DNA of 64,000 nt from Chaetomium olivaceum (lineage: Eukaryota > Ascomycota > Sordariomycetes > Sordariales > Chaetomiaceae): positions 248,001-312,000 of the forward strand of contig JAYWVB010000042.1 of NCBI GenBank assembly GCA_039881045.1, read 5' to 3'. Numbering within the stretch: position 1 is the first letter of the stretch; every line of letters starts with the position of its first letter. The translations under genes and the position numbers were made by a program. The notes under the pieces are model-generated. The model saw only the letters and a program-made list of their open reading frames with translations. It was not told the DNA's origin and did not search any database. Shown one piece after another: positions 10,736-24,119 of the stretch.

Positions 10736-12821
10736 ATGGAGGGTCCTCTCAGCGTGCCTCCTGACCGGGGTACCATTATTGGCAGAGCGGTTTGGAAGGT
10801 GCCTAGCCCGCGTGTGTGGTATGGTGTTTTTTGAGCCGTGGATATTAATTTCTTGGTAGGTGCGATATGTGGTTGTCGGTGGCGCGAATCGAGACCGGAC
10901 GCAGCCTGGACCAGCCAACCGTACTACGACACCGAGGGATCTCGTCAGGCCAACCCCAGAAGGCATCTTTCTGACCATTTACAAGTCCAAGGTGAGCCCA
11001 ATCGTTGTTCTTGCCACCAAAAGGAGCGGTAATCCTAACCATGGCGGCCCGCAATAGGAGGATACCGAGCCGATACAGCAGTACGCACTTACTTCGATTG
11101 CCGATTGCCAACTCCAGATGATGGCGCACCGCAAGCAGGGTCCCATCCTCCAAACATTGGTCCTCAGTGTTTTGCCAGATCCGACGTTGGATAAGGCCCG
11201 GAAGCGGCGTTCGAGCAGGACTGCCGGTTTCGCAGCTCCGAGGGAAACGGGGCCGACCACGTTATTGTTTCGCCCTGGAGACGAGCTACAGAACCTTCAA
11301 GAATGGGCGCGCTTCATTCAGCAACACATCCAACCACGCATCCCCGACAGAACCCCCATGAGCCCGCTAACACCTGCGTCGCCGACTTTTATCAACCCCT
11401 TCGCGCCCCGGTCAAGGGAGACCAGCGACATGCAGCCGAGGCCGGGCAGTGGGCATGGTTCTCGACCTGGGTTTTTCTTGAAGAACTCCTCGCAGTCAAG
11501 TTCTGTCCGCGACCGACCCGTGACTTTCTCGGATTCCCCAAGTCTGCGATCGAAACGGAGCGACCTGTCTTCTCAAACCAGCGTCATGACCCAGCCTCAC
11601 ATGGGTTTCCACAACTACACCACGATGGCCCCTGCCGATCTTCCGTCTCCGGCGACCACAATTGGGGAATATCAGGGCGAGTTTATTGAGGGATGGACGT
11701 CAGCTCAGGGCAGGTCATCAGCCCTCAGCTCCCCCATCAGGGGGCGCGAAAGCGTTAGCTCACAGGTCCCGAGTTCGCTACCAACAATACCTGATTCTTC
11801 CGCCTCCCCGCCAGGGCCACGGGAAACGATTCTGGACAGGGCTTTTCAGCTTCGCTGCATACCCGGCTCTGAACGCGAAGTTCCCGGAGAGGAGAAGCTG
11901 AGTTCACTGGCCCGGTTCGACGCGCTGATGCGGGAGGTGGATGAGAAAAGGAGGCAGCGGGAAGACGAAGAGGCAAAGTCAAGGCCGAAGACTGCGGCAC
12001 CTTTGTCGGCCAGAATATCGGGCCCCGAACCTAGGAGCGCATTCGACGAGGACGACTCGGATTCGGATTCGGAACAAGACTCAGACTCGGGCGACGATGA
12101 TAGTGATGAGATCGCAAGGGAAACGGACTTCGAGGACCGGTTTCCGTCATCGGCTTCAGCCCAACGAGCCTTGGATTTTATCGCGGGGAGGTATGACCCC
12201 ACGCTACGGCATCAACTAGCGTCGCGAGGCCACGGCATCAGGTCTCCGCCGACCTATAACCACGACGCCTTCATGGCGTTATCAAGCACCGCGTCTTCCC
12301 AAACGCGGCCTCAAACAGGGTATTCGAACAACCGAAATCGCCCGGGAATGACTCAGCGAACCCACAGTCAACCGCACCTCGCGAGCATATTGGCGTCGTA
12401 TACACCTCTAGACGCACCGAGGGAGTCGGAGGAGGTGACGGGGTTTAGCTTCACTCCGGGCTCCCCATCAGCTGTCCACCGCACCTCTACCGAAAAGCGG
12501 CAGTCGGCGTCGAGTGCTAAGGGTCTCGGCTTTACCGAGTTCACGAGGCGGCTAAGTAGCACAAGCAGTTTGCTCCTCATGCAGACAAACGCCAGCGGTC
12601 CCGCCAGCAGCCGGGCGAGCAACAGCGACATGGACCTGCAGCAGTGCCCCCAGTCACCGCCCCAACACCTGCACCATCTTCATCCTAGAGCTGGCCCACC
12701 GGCGCCGCAGCAGCAGCAGCACCAACCCCCGCAGTCTCCCCCACTACTAGGCGAGCGTGAGCGCTGCGGCTGGCGGGGCAGTGTGGGTGTGTTTGGCGGC
12801 GGTGATGGCAGCTTTCTGTGA
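10736..12821 (+). CDS. PH-like-domain protein of filamentous ascomycetes, function unknown
   Basis: Three exons (10736-10798, 10860-10991, 11058-12821) join in phase to give 652 residues. The first about 130 residues look like a pleckstrin-homology fold. A strand IGRAVWKVRYVVVGG is followed by GIFLTIYKSKEDTEPIQQY, a segment ending CQLQMMAHRKQGPILQTLVL, and a C-terminal helix LQEWARFIQ with the tryptophan typical of PH domains. The rest is low-complexity: Ser/Pro-rich, with an acidic Asp/Ser tract near 12045-12110, a His/Gln/Pro run near 12700-12745, and the end GWRGSVGVFGGGDG. I recall similar proteins in Sordariomycetes annotated only as hypothetical. The start ATG at 10736 is supported because exon 1 splices in phase 0 into the beta-strand sequence. 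A role at membranes or the cytoskeleton is inference. Confidence 0.75.
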
Positions 12822-14297
12822 TCAAGTGTCGCTGATCAGCGCAGCGGTTTCCGATTTACAATGCATTTCCCTGATTCTAACGCTTCATGAGCTTCCCGGC
12901 AGCATTTTCCGGTGTCACACAATTTTCGGCATTTATCTCATTCATCATACCAGTTCAGCTCTTTTCAAGACTGCAGTCTTGTATCCCAACATCCTCGCCG
13001 GTCTCAACGCGCTTCCGAAACCCTCCCATACAACGCCATATCATTGACCGACTCCCACCAACCATCACCATCACTCAACCTCCACCAACATCATCATCCT
13101 CATAACGACCGGCCCATGACCGAGAGATTACTTATGTAAAGGAACATCTGGCGTTAATCATAATTCTTCACATTCTGCGGCGATTTTTAGCACCTTATCA
13201 AACGAACGAGGACGCATTGAGCGGCAGGAGCACAGTGTTTCCTGGCTTGATATCTGTAACATGCATACCATTCTGTTATCTTCTACTTTTCTGAGATAAT
13301 TCCCATGTTATTTTACTCACGGCGTCTTCCAGTCATCCCATTCTTATCATTTGTCACGACGGACGAAAAGGAGTCCGCACATTGGACATTTGTACCTGTA
13401 CATAGCACACACATACCATACACAAAACATTTATCCATACGAAGTACTACACGTACATCAGCAAAGAAGCCATCAGATCCACATCCAACCAACTTTGCAT
13501 ATATATTATTAGTTATGGACTCGTTATCCACAACGGCATAACAATCCTCTTAATGCCTCCCGCCCAGGGGAGGGTTGATTTGTCCAATAAGATAACTATA
13601 TTATAGCACATTTGCGGTCCGCGCACCGTGGCCAACGTCAGTGCTTGACCCGACGGCACGGCGAGATCCAAATTTGCTAATCATGGGCGCTCGGGTCGGC
13701 TCGGTCCCAGTCAGACGGAACCGATCCCGAACCCATCCTGTTCCCGACTCGGGCCGGCTGAGGGTCTGTGCCCGGGCGATGTGATGGGGTGTGTTGCTTG
13801 GGTGTTTTTGTTTGTCGATTCCTCCTTTTCGTCTTGCTTTGGCTTTGTTTAAGGGGCCACCTATGGAATTCGTTTCCAGCAAACGGCGCGCCTGTATTAA
13901 GAGAACCAATAGCGCGTCTCGCTGCCACGGAGTTGGGTCGTCCTTCAAGCCCCCGAGATGCATTTGGAGAGTTCGGTGAGCGAGAGTTACCCGGACCCCT
14001 TCTTAAGTCATCAACGAAACACAAATTACCGACAGAAAATCAAGGGGCCTTCATTCCTCTCGCCATCTAAACACAGACAAGATACATCGCACAGTTATTC
14101 CACGTCTCCCAAACGCCGCGGATTTTTGATCCACCAACAACAATCGCTTTTTAGGCTTAGCTTGGCCAACGCAACCTCGGTATCGGTCTCGCTTCTCTCT
14201 CTTCAGCTTCAGCACCCATCTACCCCATTCCCGCCGTCATCCTGGCATGAGCGAACCCCGTGATGTCGTCCAGTCCAATTAACAACTCAGCCCAGAC
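12822..14297. other. convergent intergenic region
   Basis: Between the 3' ends of the PH-like gene and CSE1, so mostly 3' UTR and terminator sequence. The part 13130-13560 is AT-rich. One TACGAAGTAC-type motif lies at 13438-13449. No supported gene. Confidence 0.6.
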
Positions 14298-17200
14298 CTA
14301 AGCTAGGTACGGCGCCAGAGCGGTCTTCGCCTCGGGCGACAAGCGCTGTTCTACAAACGCAACTAGCGCGCCGCTGTGGCGCTGGTTCGCCTCCTTCATG
14401 TACTGGCTGACCCACTTATCCACCTCGACAATATCGGGGAAGTCGTCGCGTGGGCCACGCTTGCATGTGTTCAGCGGGGTGAAGCCGACGCCGAAACCGA
14501 TATCGTCGACATCCGCCTCGTTGACAATGTCGTCGCCGAACCCAGCGGCCACGCGGGGCGGGTTCTTTAGCAAATCCAGCAGGTTGTTGCACGTGAAGCC
14601 CCAGCCCTTCTGGTAACGCTCGGCGAACGACTTCGACTCGCACAACGTCTTGGTGTACGAGATGACGCCGAGCTTGCGGTCGACAGGGCGGGCGAACTGA
14701 CCCGTTGTTGGCAAGATGACGGTAAGGTAGAACGGGGTGAAGACGTTCTGCTGGATGCCTTCGGCGTGCCTGATGAAGAAATCGGCACCCATCTTGCCGT
14801 CGCCGGCCCGGGCTGAAACGAGGTGGTAGAGCCGGGCCACGCGGGACTTGTATGAGTCGGTGGGGCTCGTCTGCAGCTTGGTGAAGATAAGCGTAACAAC
14901 AGTGCCAAAGTACGGTTCCAAGACGTCCCTGGCAAGTGTTAGATCCGTGTTTGAGGTCATGTTCCGGAGTGACTTGGCAACTTACCCAGGGAATGTGCCA
15001 ACAATAGCCTCGAGAATATCGAAGGCATTCTGGTCCGTTTTCTTCCCCGCTAGCAGGCGCTGGAAGATAGCGAGGAAGGGCTCCAGCTTCTTCTCGGCCT
15101 TGATCTCCTCTGCGGCCTTTGGAATAATAGCCGCCATGAACCTGGACAGAGGCGGTACATTGCCTCTCGTCTCCCATGGCCCTGGGGCAAGAACAGCCTC
15201 GATGAGCATCTTGAAATCACCGGGTACTTGGTTTGATGGGTTGAGCTCCAGGAGCAGGGCAAAGATCTGGAAGACGAAGGGAACGAATTCTGGGCGGGGC
15301 TGTCAGATATGTCCAAGAAATGGGTCACTGGCCTAACTTACCAGAAACATCCTCGTTAAGGATGGCCACGAAAGGCGTCCACAATTGGGGAAGCATGTTT
15401 AGCTTAGGTGAGTTGCTGCAGTACCTGCCCTGCTGTTAGACAAAGCTGATGACGAATGGAGGCAGTGGCTCTTCTTACCTTACGAGGGCACCGATAGCCT
15501 CGAAATGGTAGTAGTAAAACCGCGGGTTGCTGGGGTTCTCTTTGATCACGTTGGTAATGCTGATCAGATGATTGAGGACACTCTCAGCGCCGCAATCAAG
15601 AACGGCCTCCTTCATGACGATGATCACCCTCATGATGCACCTCATCAAGAACTCGTTCTCTTGAAGTTTGGCAGCAGATGTGTCTTTCTCGATCAGAGCG
15701 AACAGGTGTTCCAGCAAGTCCTTGGCATACGGCTGGATATCGCTACGAGGGAACAGGTGCTGGCCCTGCTCATCTGTCAGGAACAACACCCGCTCCACCG
15801 CAATTGCCGCATACGTGTAAACGACGTAGTTGGGCGAAGCCAGGTTCTGGATAAGGGGTTGAATGGCACTGGCCCACTGGGCTTTGTTGAGCTGACTCCG
15901 GAACGTGTAGAGGTATTTGATGGCATCGACCTTCGAGATGGGCTCGGTCCCCTCGGTAAGGAGGTCGGCTGCAATGTTCTGCTCAAAGAACTCGACGACA
16001 TTGACAAAGCTGTTGACCGTCTTGACTCCCTGGGCGGCCGTGACGGCACCCTTGGCGGCAATAGCTAGGAACAAGTATACAGCGGTGTCCTTGGCCTTCC
16101 AATCCGTCTTGCCGCTAGTCAAGTAGTGATTGATGTACCTGAACACCACCTGTGTGACAAGCGGTTCAAAATTATCGAGGAGTTTCCGTAGGAAGTCGGT
16201 TGCCGCTCGCCTACGCGAGTCGGTGTCCGAGCCCTCGAGATCGCGCCGGATGAATTCAATCGGTTCATCCTCAAACATCTCAATATCTGACTCCCTAAGT
16301 CGCACATTGGGGAGGACCACCTTCTCGACGATTGTGCCCAAGATCTGTTCGTTGTTGAAGATTTCGGCATGGCGGCGCACCGAAGCGACAGCGGTTAAGA
16401 ACTGGAGGGCTTTGCTTGTGAGGCTATCGTATCTCTTCTCGGGACCGACGCTCGACAACACGTTCCATACGTTGTTTGTAAACTCCTGCACGTATTGGCC
16501 GAAATCGTCGTCGTACTTGTTGGTAAACAGCTGGAGGGCGTCGCAAATGTCGGACTTAAGGGTTTCAAGTGGCGTGGCCTCGTCCTCCTCACCGTCGAAG
16601 ATGGGGTTCGAATAGGTGATGTACTTGTGGAGGAGCACTGTGATGGGCTGCAGGTGTGTCTCGATGACGGGCGGGATATCCTGGCACGCAAGGTCATAGA
16701 GGAGCCTTATTAGCAGGCTCATGGTCTCGAGCCAGCCCTTGAGTGCGCTGGCATTGTCCTTGTTTGCCTCAATCTGCGCGTCCGCAATCTATTACGACTT
16801 CAGTCAGCAGCTTGAATGGTTGCATGGTTGGTGGCTCCGCCTTACGCTCAGCATCTGGATGTAGGGTTCTCCGAAGATCCCAACGACGTGTAGAATTTCC
16901 CTGTTGAGGTCATTCGACTGGAAAAGAGGACGCCACCTCACAAAGATCGAGTGTGCAACCTCTAGAACACCATTCGTAGCCTTGTAGTCTGTTTTGGAAA
17001 GCCGGCTGACGAGGTCCTGAGACTGAAGTCAGTCGTTGCTGCCCACGACGGTATCAAATGCATCCGAGGCGTACCTGGGTGAGGGTGTCCCAGCGCTCCC
17101 AGAAATCGGAGTCGGCAATAATGCTGATGGCTTCGCCGAGCTGTGTCTGTATTGTGGGTGGGGACGAGATCATCAAGCCAACCAGCTCTTGTTTGATGGC

Positions 17201-17657
17201 CACCACCTCATCTTGAGGGAGCTTATAGTTTCCCTCCTCATCCTAATCTGGGGTCAGATCTGTAATTTTGCTTCTCGGGGAGATGGAAGCCGATCGAACG
17301 CACCACATAGTTATGTCGGATGAAGTTCTTGAAAGCGAGAGCGGCGGCAAGTCGGGTCTTGAGGGGTTGAGCACCGGTGCTCACGATGCTCAAGAGTGAC
17401 AACGAGTATTTCGGCTTCTTGGCCTCCTCCTTGAGAGCATTCTCGGCTGCACAAGCACTAGTGTTAGTTTCGCGTCTTCAAACTCGAGAAGAACATGCGA
17501 GAACGGTGGCCAAGATTGGCAGCGCCGGGGAATGCATGGCATGGCGGGGTTGTTTTGTTTGGGGGCATCCGAAAATGCGAAACTAACCTTTGCGATGGTG
17601 CTGCGCATCTAGAGTTGCGTTGAGCAACTGTGCAAGATGATCCAAGGGCGAGGCCAT
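14298..17657 (-). CDS. cse1: exportin-2 (CSE1/CAS), importin-alpha re-export receptor
   Basis: A karyopherin-beta family receptor that returns importin-alpha to the cytoplasm with Ran-GTP. Eight exons fit on the minus strand: 17588-17657, 17304-17446, 17075-17242, 16846-17016, 15479-16788, 15342-15424, 14986-15289, 14298-14928. All phases agree, giving 959 residues, the usual length for fungal CSE1. The N-terminus has the importin-N arrangement (MASPLDHLAQLL, then AALAFKNFIRHNYV). The central body includes the conserved segment FEDEPIEFIRRDLEGSDTD and SDTDSRRRAATDFLRKL. The C-terminal CSE1 domain carries LDLLKNPPRVAAGFGDD. No indel or odd residue is seen in this gene, which makes it a clean control for the damaged neighbours. 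It is transcribed divergently from the TSC2 gene. Confidence 0.95.
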
Positions 17658-19067
17658 GGCGGGCAAATCTTCCTGGTCGGTGACGTGATGACGATGTGCG
17701 AGGCTCAGAAGGCTGAAGCAGGAAAACAAAACACCTGAAAAAGCAGAAGCGGTTGCTGAGGTATTGGTAGTGGATTCTGCCTTTCTAGAATCAAACTGAA
17801 TTGGGCAAACAGAGGGGAACGCTTGGACAAGGTGGGGTTACGGCACGTACCGTGGAAGAGCAAATAAAAGTGGGAGCTGGAAGTCCATTTCATGTTAAGT
17901 TCGTGATGGTCGCTTCCATCCTAGCAGTGTCAGCTATCAGTGTGCTAGGGCCTAGGGGTGTTCTTTAGCTGCCCACGGTACCTAGGGAGCCTCTTCCCCG
18001 CTCCGGAATATCTTCCAGTTCATCCAGTCCCGTCTTTTCGCTGTCTTGAACTTCCATCCACCTTTCTACGCTTATCATCCAACAGCCTCAGAGCTCGATA
18101 ATATTCTATCCTTGCACCTTTATGCACTTATCAGGTCAAACAAAACCCACCAGCAGCTGAACAGACACGGGGCGGCCGACCAATCGCTTGGTGGAGGACA
18201 GAGACCCGCCCATTCTCGCGCCCCTTGCGTGTGACCCCAGATTTTGACTGGATAGCTGGACAGACCTTCGTCATCCCATCTTCGTGGTTGGCCATTTTTT
18301 TGTCTTTTTGTCCTGTGCCTCCTGCAGCTGTACCCGGCTGGGCGATCGATCGACAAGAGCAGACAGCAAGAAACCACCGAAAAACGAATCGAAGTGCAGA
18401 TAAAACGAGCGATTATCAAAGAGTAACAAGCAGTGTGCGTGGATGCCATCCTATGCTATCGTGGTGTGCTTGCGTGCGGCCCTTGATAAAGGCCGAGAAA
18501 CCTGGAAGATCGCTTTTTGAATCTTCCCCTCACCCGCTCCTCCAACCAACAAAAACGACTTCTCGTGAGGCCGACTGACCATTGGCGTCCTTCTCAACTA
18601 GAGCGACCCTCCTGCTGCTCCGCATCATAGTCATTGGGGCTTTCGTGGAAACACCATTTATGCAACTATCACTCCTGTGTGTAAGTGATGTCTCATATCT
18701 CACATCTTTGTCTGCCCATGTGTCCCCGTCCCCGTCCCCGTCCCCCCCCCCTCTGTGACCACCCAGCCTTCGGTCTAGCATTTGTGGCTCTCGGCGAACA
18801 CCCTTCTGTTTCGGCTTCCTACTCGCCCCGATACGACTGCTCCTGCCACTCCCCATTCCCGACGGCTTCCCACCGATCGACCGGACCCTGTTAAAGCTGC
18901 CCTGCATGCGGCTGCTGCAAGTTCCTGCATGTTCCTGCACGGCCAGGCCGCTACCATCTGGTCCCTCCGTCTCTGGCCGAACCTCACACATTTTTCCTGG
19001 CTCCGGCCCTGATGCCCGCTTGTGTTTTCTTTTGACTTGAAAATCACCCCATGAGCGGCTTGTTAAT
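17658..19067. other. shared upstream region of cse1 and tsc2
   Basis: A divergent 1.4 kb region that must hold both promoters and leaders. It has a short CCCCGT repeat running into a C-tract near 18721-18750. No supported gene. Confidence 0.6.
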
Positions 19068-22000
19068 ATGTTGCGGCGATTAGCTTCTCTAGGCCACTCG
19101 GCTGCAGAAGACCAGCAGCCCATGTCGCCCTCGCCCGGAGATGGCCAGCAACCGCAGGAGACGAAGGGCAGCGGCAGCGGCGGCCTTGCTGGCGTATTCA
19201 AAGGGCTCGCGGGTGGCGGGAAGTTGACGAAATCCCCGGCAGTCATTCAACAACCCTTCCCGTCCATCTCCGGCCCCCAATCCCTCCCTCAGCGATCCGA
19301 CGCAACCCCGCCGGTGTCTGCCCTCCATGGACTCTCTCCCGACCAGGCCGAATTATTTGTACACCTCAAAAATGGGCAGTTAAACGAGCGGGTTGCTGCA
19401 GCAAACTCGCTGCGCTATGCAATTGCCGACTTTCCTCTCAACCCCGTATGTGTCCCTACTACAATCTCCCATAAACAATACTCTTGATCGGTTCTGACGT
19501 TAGGATGCTACAGGTCCGCGATATTTGGCACGCCGCGAAAGATCTCATCGAACCGGCAAACCCAGCCAACGCTCGACAGGTCGCATGGGAACTCCTAACC
19601 GAATGCATCAAATATCCCTCTTCGACCGAGCTCGAGCGGCGTGAATACTTCCGCACATTGACCGGACCGGCCTTGCCCGAGGACTTTTATCTTCAGTTAG
19701 CTGCGCTTGAGGACCTGACAAACCGGGGCCGCGATGTCTCGGGGTTCTACTACGACATCTTTCCGCTTTTGACCCAGTGGCTGCAGGAAGCGTACAGGGC
19801 TGCCAGGACTGCGAGGAGACAAGCTTCTCGTGGGCCCACCCGGGTCTCCAAGGGGAGTACGCTGTCTACGGGTGAAGATAAGAATCTGTCCCGGCTGTTC
19901 GCGCTCCTCAAAGATGCTATCAAGTTCAACTTCAAGTTCGCCACGGACGGTGTGGTCGGGAACTTGATGGCTATACTCCTCAAAATTTGCATGAACACGA
20001 GCGTGGAAGATGACCTGAGGGCATGCATCAATGTGGTTGATACTGTGGTCACGTTTGGCGCCATTCCGAACGACAAGCTGAAAGACTGCATACAAATCCT
20101 GAGCTCCATACATTGCCTGGTTCCCAGCTTGCAAAAGGACGCCTGGCACACGATATCCATCATTTGCAGGTCCCATCACGGCCAGTCAACTGTCAGGATA
20201 TTACTAGACTTGCTGCGAACCTATTCCACCTCCCCCGACAAGGACAAGGATAAAGACTCGGTTAGAGACGCCCGCGGTGCCCTGTCGGTTTTGAAGAAAC
20301 TCCTCTTCAAGTCCGCCGAAAAGGGGTACCCGGCTGTTTCCCTGGCACTTCTCGTCGACGGGTTAACGACTGTTTCCATGAGCAGTTCTACAAGAATAGC
20401 GACCGAGATCCTAAAACTCATCAATGCTCTATTTGACGGGCGTGAGGGTAATATTAACCCCATCTTGGTTGAGGAAAACTGGTCACCGATCTTCGCGGTC
20501 GCTGCGCAGTGTGCGACAAAGGTCACGCACCCGCCACCTACCGCGGAAATTAGCGCCTCCTCCCTCTCTACGATCGTTAAGGACGAAAGAGAGCCGGAGG
20601 ATACCGTGGCACTTCAGCTGAAATACCTGGTCAACCGAATCGAAACGCTACTCGCTGAAAATGACTCCGAGTTCCTACAACGAGATGAATGCATGATATT
20701 TCTTGCCGAAATCCAGCAGGTTCTTCCAGATTCGGCAGCAGCCCTTGTGGTCGCGTACCTAAAGGAGACCCGAGCCTGCTTTCCGTCAGAGGTCGGCTGG
20801 GAGGACAGCCTCAAGCTTGTTCTGAACGCCTTCTTTCTCAATAGGGGTCGCGAACCTCTTACCCGACTGCGCGCCCTGGAAGTCGTCGTCGAAGTGTACG
20901 ATTTTCTGTGTCTCGCTCAAGACCTGGTAGACGAGGATTCGGTTGCCAAGCTTGTCCAACAAGTCCTTGCAGAACTACCGGCAGAGAATGACAGTCTCGT
21001 TCTGCAGGAGACGACGGCTTTCCTGGTCAAGGTGGCTGAAACGGCGCCTGTCGCCTTATTCGACGACATCTTGGATGCCTTCAAAGGCGTTGTTGCCAAG
21101 GACATATCCAGGCCGCCGCCGTCCGTGTTAGTCCCCCACAGGGCTGGCCCAACACTCCAGCCTGGCGGCCAAATCATCTATTTTGCGAACCAAAGCGTCT
21201 CCAACGTAGTCACCAGAGGCTATGTCCAGATTTTCATCCGAACGATGAATAACAACGGGTCGAAGGCTGCCAAAGCCTACACGGCACTGGTTCACATCGC
21301 TCGCTCAAACTCGTGCGAGATCGATGCTCGGCTTACAGCCATGAAGATGCTCTTCCGGCTTAGGGCTGATTATGAACATCAGGTCTATCTTACGACTCTG
21401 GTGGAAAACGAGACGCTGGCCGGAACCCTATACAGGACTGAAGCGTCGCTCGCTCAGAAATTGGCCGAAGATGCGGCCCTGCCTTCGAGGTTAGCGAGAC
21501 CAGACCACTCCGGAGGGCGACCAGCTCGCGGCATCTCGTTCAGTCAGGGGCAGACGGCAGAACGAGGGATTCCCACACGATCAGCGTCCACCCCGAAACC
21601 AGCCATGCATCAAGGTCAGAGGCTGTGGTCCGTACCCGATCCTGATGCTCTGCCCGAGGCCCCTCCACAGAGGCCGAGTCAGTTCCTCGTGTCGCATGTG
21701 CGGGACGTGAGCGGGACTGGCGCGCCTGAAAATGGGGCAGTAGTTTTGAACATGACCCCCTGGCTAGAGGCACTGCTGAGCCTATTTCATCAGGGGTGTG
21801 ACTGGGAAATCTACAGCTTCATTTTGATCCATCTCCCAGCCCAGCTCAGCAATCACCCAATCTTCAGGGATGCTATTCCGCATATTCAGGAACTACGACG
21901 CTTGCTCTGCGAGATGATCAGAACCAACGGTTTCCTAGAGCCGCCTCATTCGTCGGGCCGTCGACGCAGCGACGTTGCCAACTGTTTGTTCCATTCGCTC

Positions 22001-24119
22001 ATCATGATCGTCAGCTATCACCGCCATTTCCAAAAGACGGACGAGGACGAAATTGTGAGGACGTTTGGACACGGTATATCAGACAAGACGGCAAAGACAT
22101 GCATCCACGCCCTTTCCGTGTGCTGTCACGAGCTACCTATGTCGGTGAGCAAGTCGCTCGTCTCCATCCTCCAGAAGATGTCGCAGGTTATCACGCAGCC
22201 GTTGGTGGCAATGCACATCCTGGAGTTTTTGGCCTGCCTTAGCCGGCTGCACTCGCTGTACTCCAACTTCCGCGAGGACGACTATCGCATCGTGCTTGGC
22301 ATATGCTTCAGGTACCTACAATACGTTCGCGAGAAGAAGCTCGCGATGCGCGGCAGTGTTATGAGCGAACCGGCAACCCCTAGCGCCAGCATGGCGAATG
22401 CCACGGAATTTCTTGCACATCAATCAACCGGCGATGATCTCCCTCAGTACGTCTATGCTCTGGCATATCACGTCATCACATTCTGGTTCCTCGCCGTCAA
22501 GCTTCCGGATCGACCGAACCAGATTGGCTGGATTACGAAGAATTTGTTTACCGACGTTGATGGAACTGCGAGCACCGAAGAGCATGCACAGATCACGCTC
22601 GATTTCATGCAGCGTGTGGCCTTCTCAGATGCCGGTGATTCTGCCCAAGACCCTCTCTTCAAGGAACAATTCTTTGGCGAGATTCAGAAGAAGCGTTGGA
22701 TCATCGGCAACAGCATTCTCACGATTCGGCAGGCGACTGAGTCGTGCTGGGCTGAGATCACACGCCGTTATCCTTCCGGCACGTCGTCGTATGCACTCCG
22801 CGTCGAGTTCACCCCGACACCGAATCTGCCAGCCCCAGATGGCTCCGATGCTGCGGCGTGGGAAGGGCGTTTCCAGGATGGCGTCACCATCTTCCCAAGC
22901 CACTTGTTAATGCAACTGCTGGCCCCGATGCCGCAGCTATACGATCCCGCTATTCGGCCCATTCCCCTGCCGGATGAAGACTTCGTCGACCGAGCTGTGC
23001 GGGTCTTTGACCGTAACTCGCCGGTGGACGGACACAAGGTGGGCGTTGTCTATATCAAGGAGGGGCAAACCAAAGAGACCGAGATTCTAGCCAACACAGC
23101 AGGGCAGCCCTGATTATCACCAGTTTCTCAAGGGGTTGGGGACATTGACCAAGTTGAAGGGCGCCACCTTCAACACACATGGCCTGGACCGCGAACACGA
23201 CATTGACGGGAAATACGCGTACTGCTTCCGGGACCGAGTCACCGAGATCATGTTCCACGTCACCACCCAGATGCCCACGAACCCTGAGACCGACCCGCAG
23301 TGTATCATGAAAAAGCGGCACATCGGCAACGACTACGTCAACATCGTCTGGAACGACTCGGGCGTGCCCTTCAAGTTCGACACATTCCCGTCCCAGTTCA
23401 ATTATGTGTACATCGTCATCACCCCGACTCCGCATCTCTCCTTTGTTGCCTCGCGCATGCCCCAGGAGGAAGGGACCTCGCACTTTTACACGGTCCAGGT
23501 CATGAGCCAGCCGGGGTTCCCAGAGATCTCACCCGCGGCGGAACCGAAGATGCTCAGCCTCATCAAGGCGCTCCCTAGCTTTGTCCGGTTGTTAGCGCTC
23601 AACGCCTCGGTCTTCTCACTCGTCTGGGCCAATAGGGAGGACGGCGAGCACGTATCGTCGTGGCGCGAGCGCCTTCGCCAGATCAACGCCCTGCGTACGC
23701 GCTACGGGCCCAAGGCGCAAGGCGTCTCGCCGTCCCCACCACCGGGAGCCATCGCCACGCCCTCGGCCGCTTCTACTGCTGTTGCTGCCGGCGGCCTGCC
23801 CATGGTGAGCGGGAACCATGGAGCCATTGGCCACCACCACCAGTCCGCCGCCCAGGGGGCTCCTATTCTGGGCGCCAGTGGAGAATTTGGTACGATTGGC
23901 GCCGGCGGGGTCAACAACGCGCGGGGCGGCATGCGGGATAGCTTTAGCAGCAGCCTGCGCCGGTCGTCGGTAGCGACGTTCTTTACGAGTGCTCCCAGCG
24001 CCGATCAGTCGCACCGCTCGAGCATGCTGTCGACGGTGACAACGGAAAATACAGAGGTACAGCAACAGAGCACCGCCGAGGCCTTGGTGGATTCGGTAGA
24101 CTTTTCGAAGTGGACTTGA
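19068..24119 (+). CDS. tsc2: tuberin (TSC2) homologue, Rheb GTPase-activating protein
   Basis: Tuberin is the GAP of the TSC complex that switches off Rheb and so restrains TORC1. Two exons (19068-19445 and 19514-24119) join in phase 0, giving about 1660 residues. The N-terminal half is helical-repeat tuberin sequence (VRDIWHAAKDLIEPANPANA onward). The RapGAP domain starts near residue 1280 (HKVGVVYIKEGQTKETEILA) and includes KKRHIGNDYVNIVWNDSG, the segment that carries the catalytic Asn thumb in this family. The frame breaks at GGG 23102-23104: removing one G turns NTAG-Q-P-stop into NTAGSPDYHQFLKGLG, which is what tuberins have, and the total exon length then becomes a multiple of three. 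A model that trusts the sequence would end at 23113 and lose most of the GAP domain. The start could alternatively be the in-frame ATG at 19122. Confidence 0.93.
23102..23104 (+). other. one-base insertion (frameshift) in tsc2
   Basis: GGG should be GG for the RapGAP domain to stay in frame. The conserved motifs on both sides are intact, and there is no room for an intron, since any GT...AG choice would delete conserved GAP residues. Confidence 0.85.
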
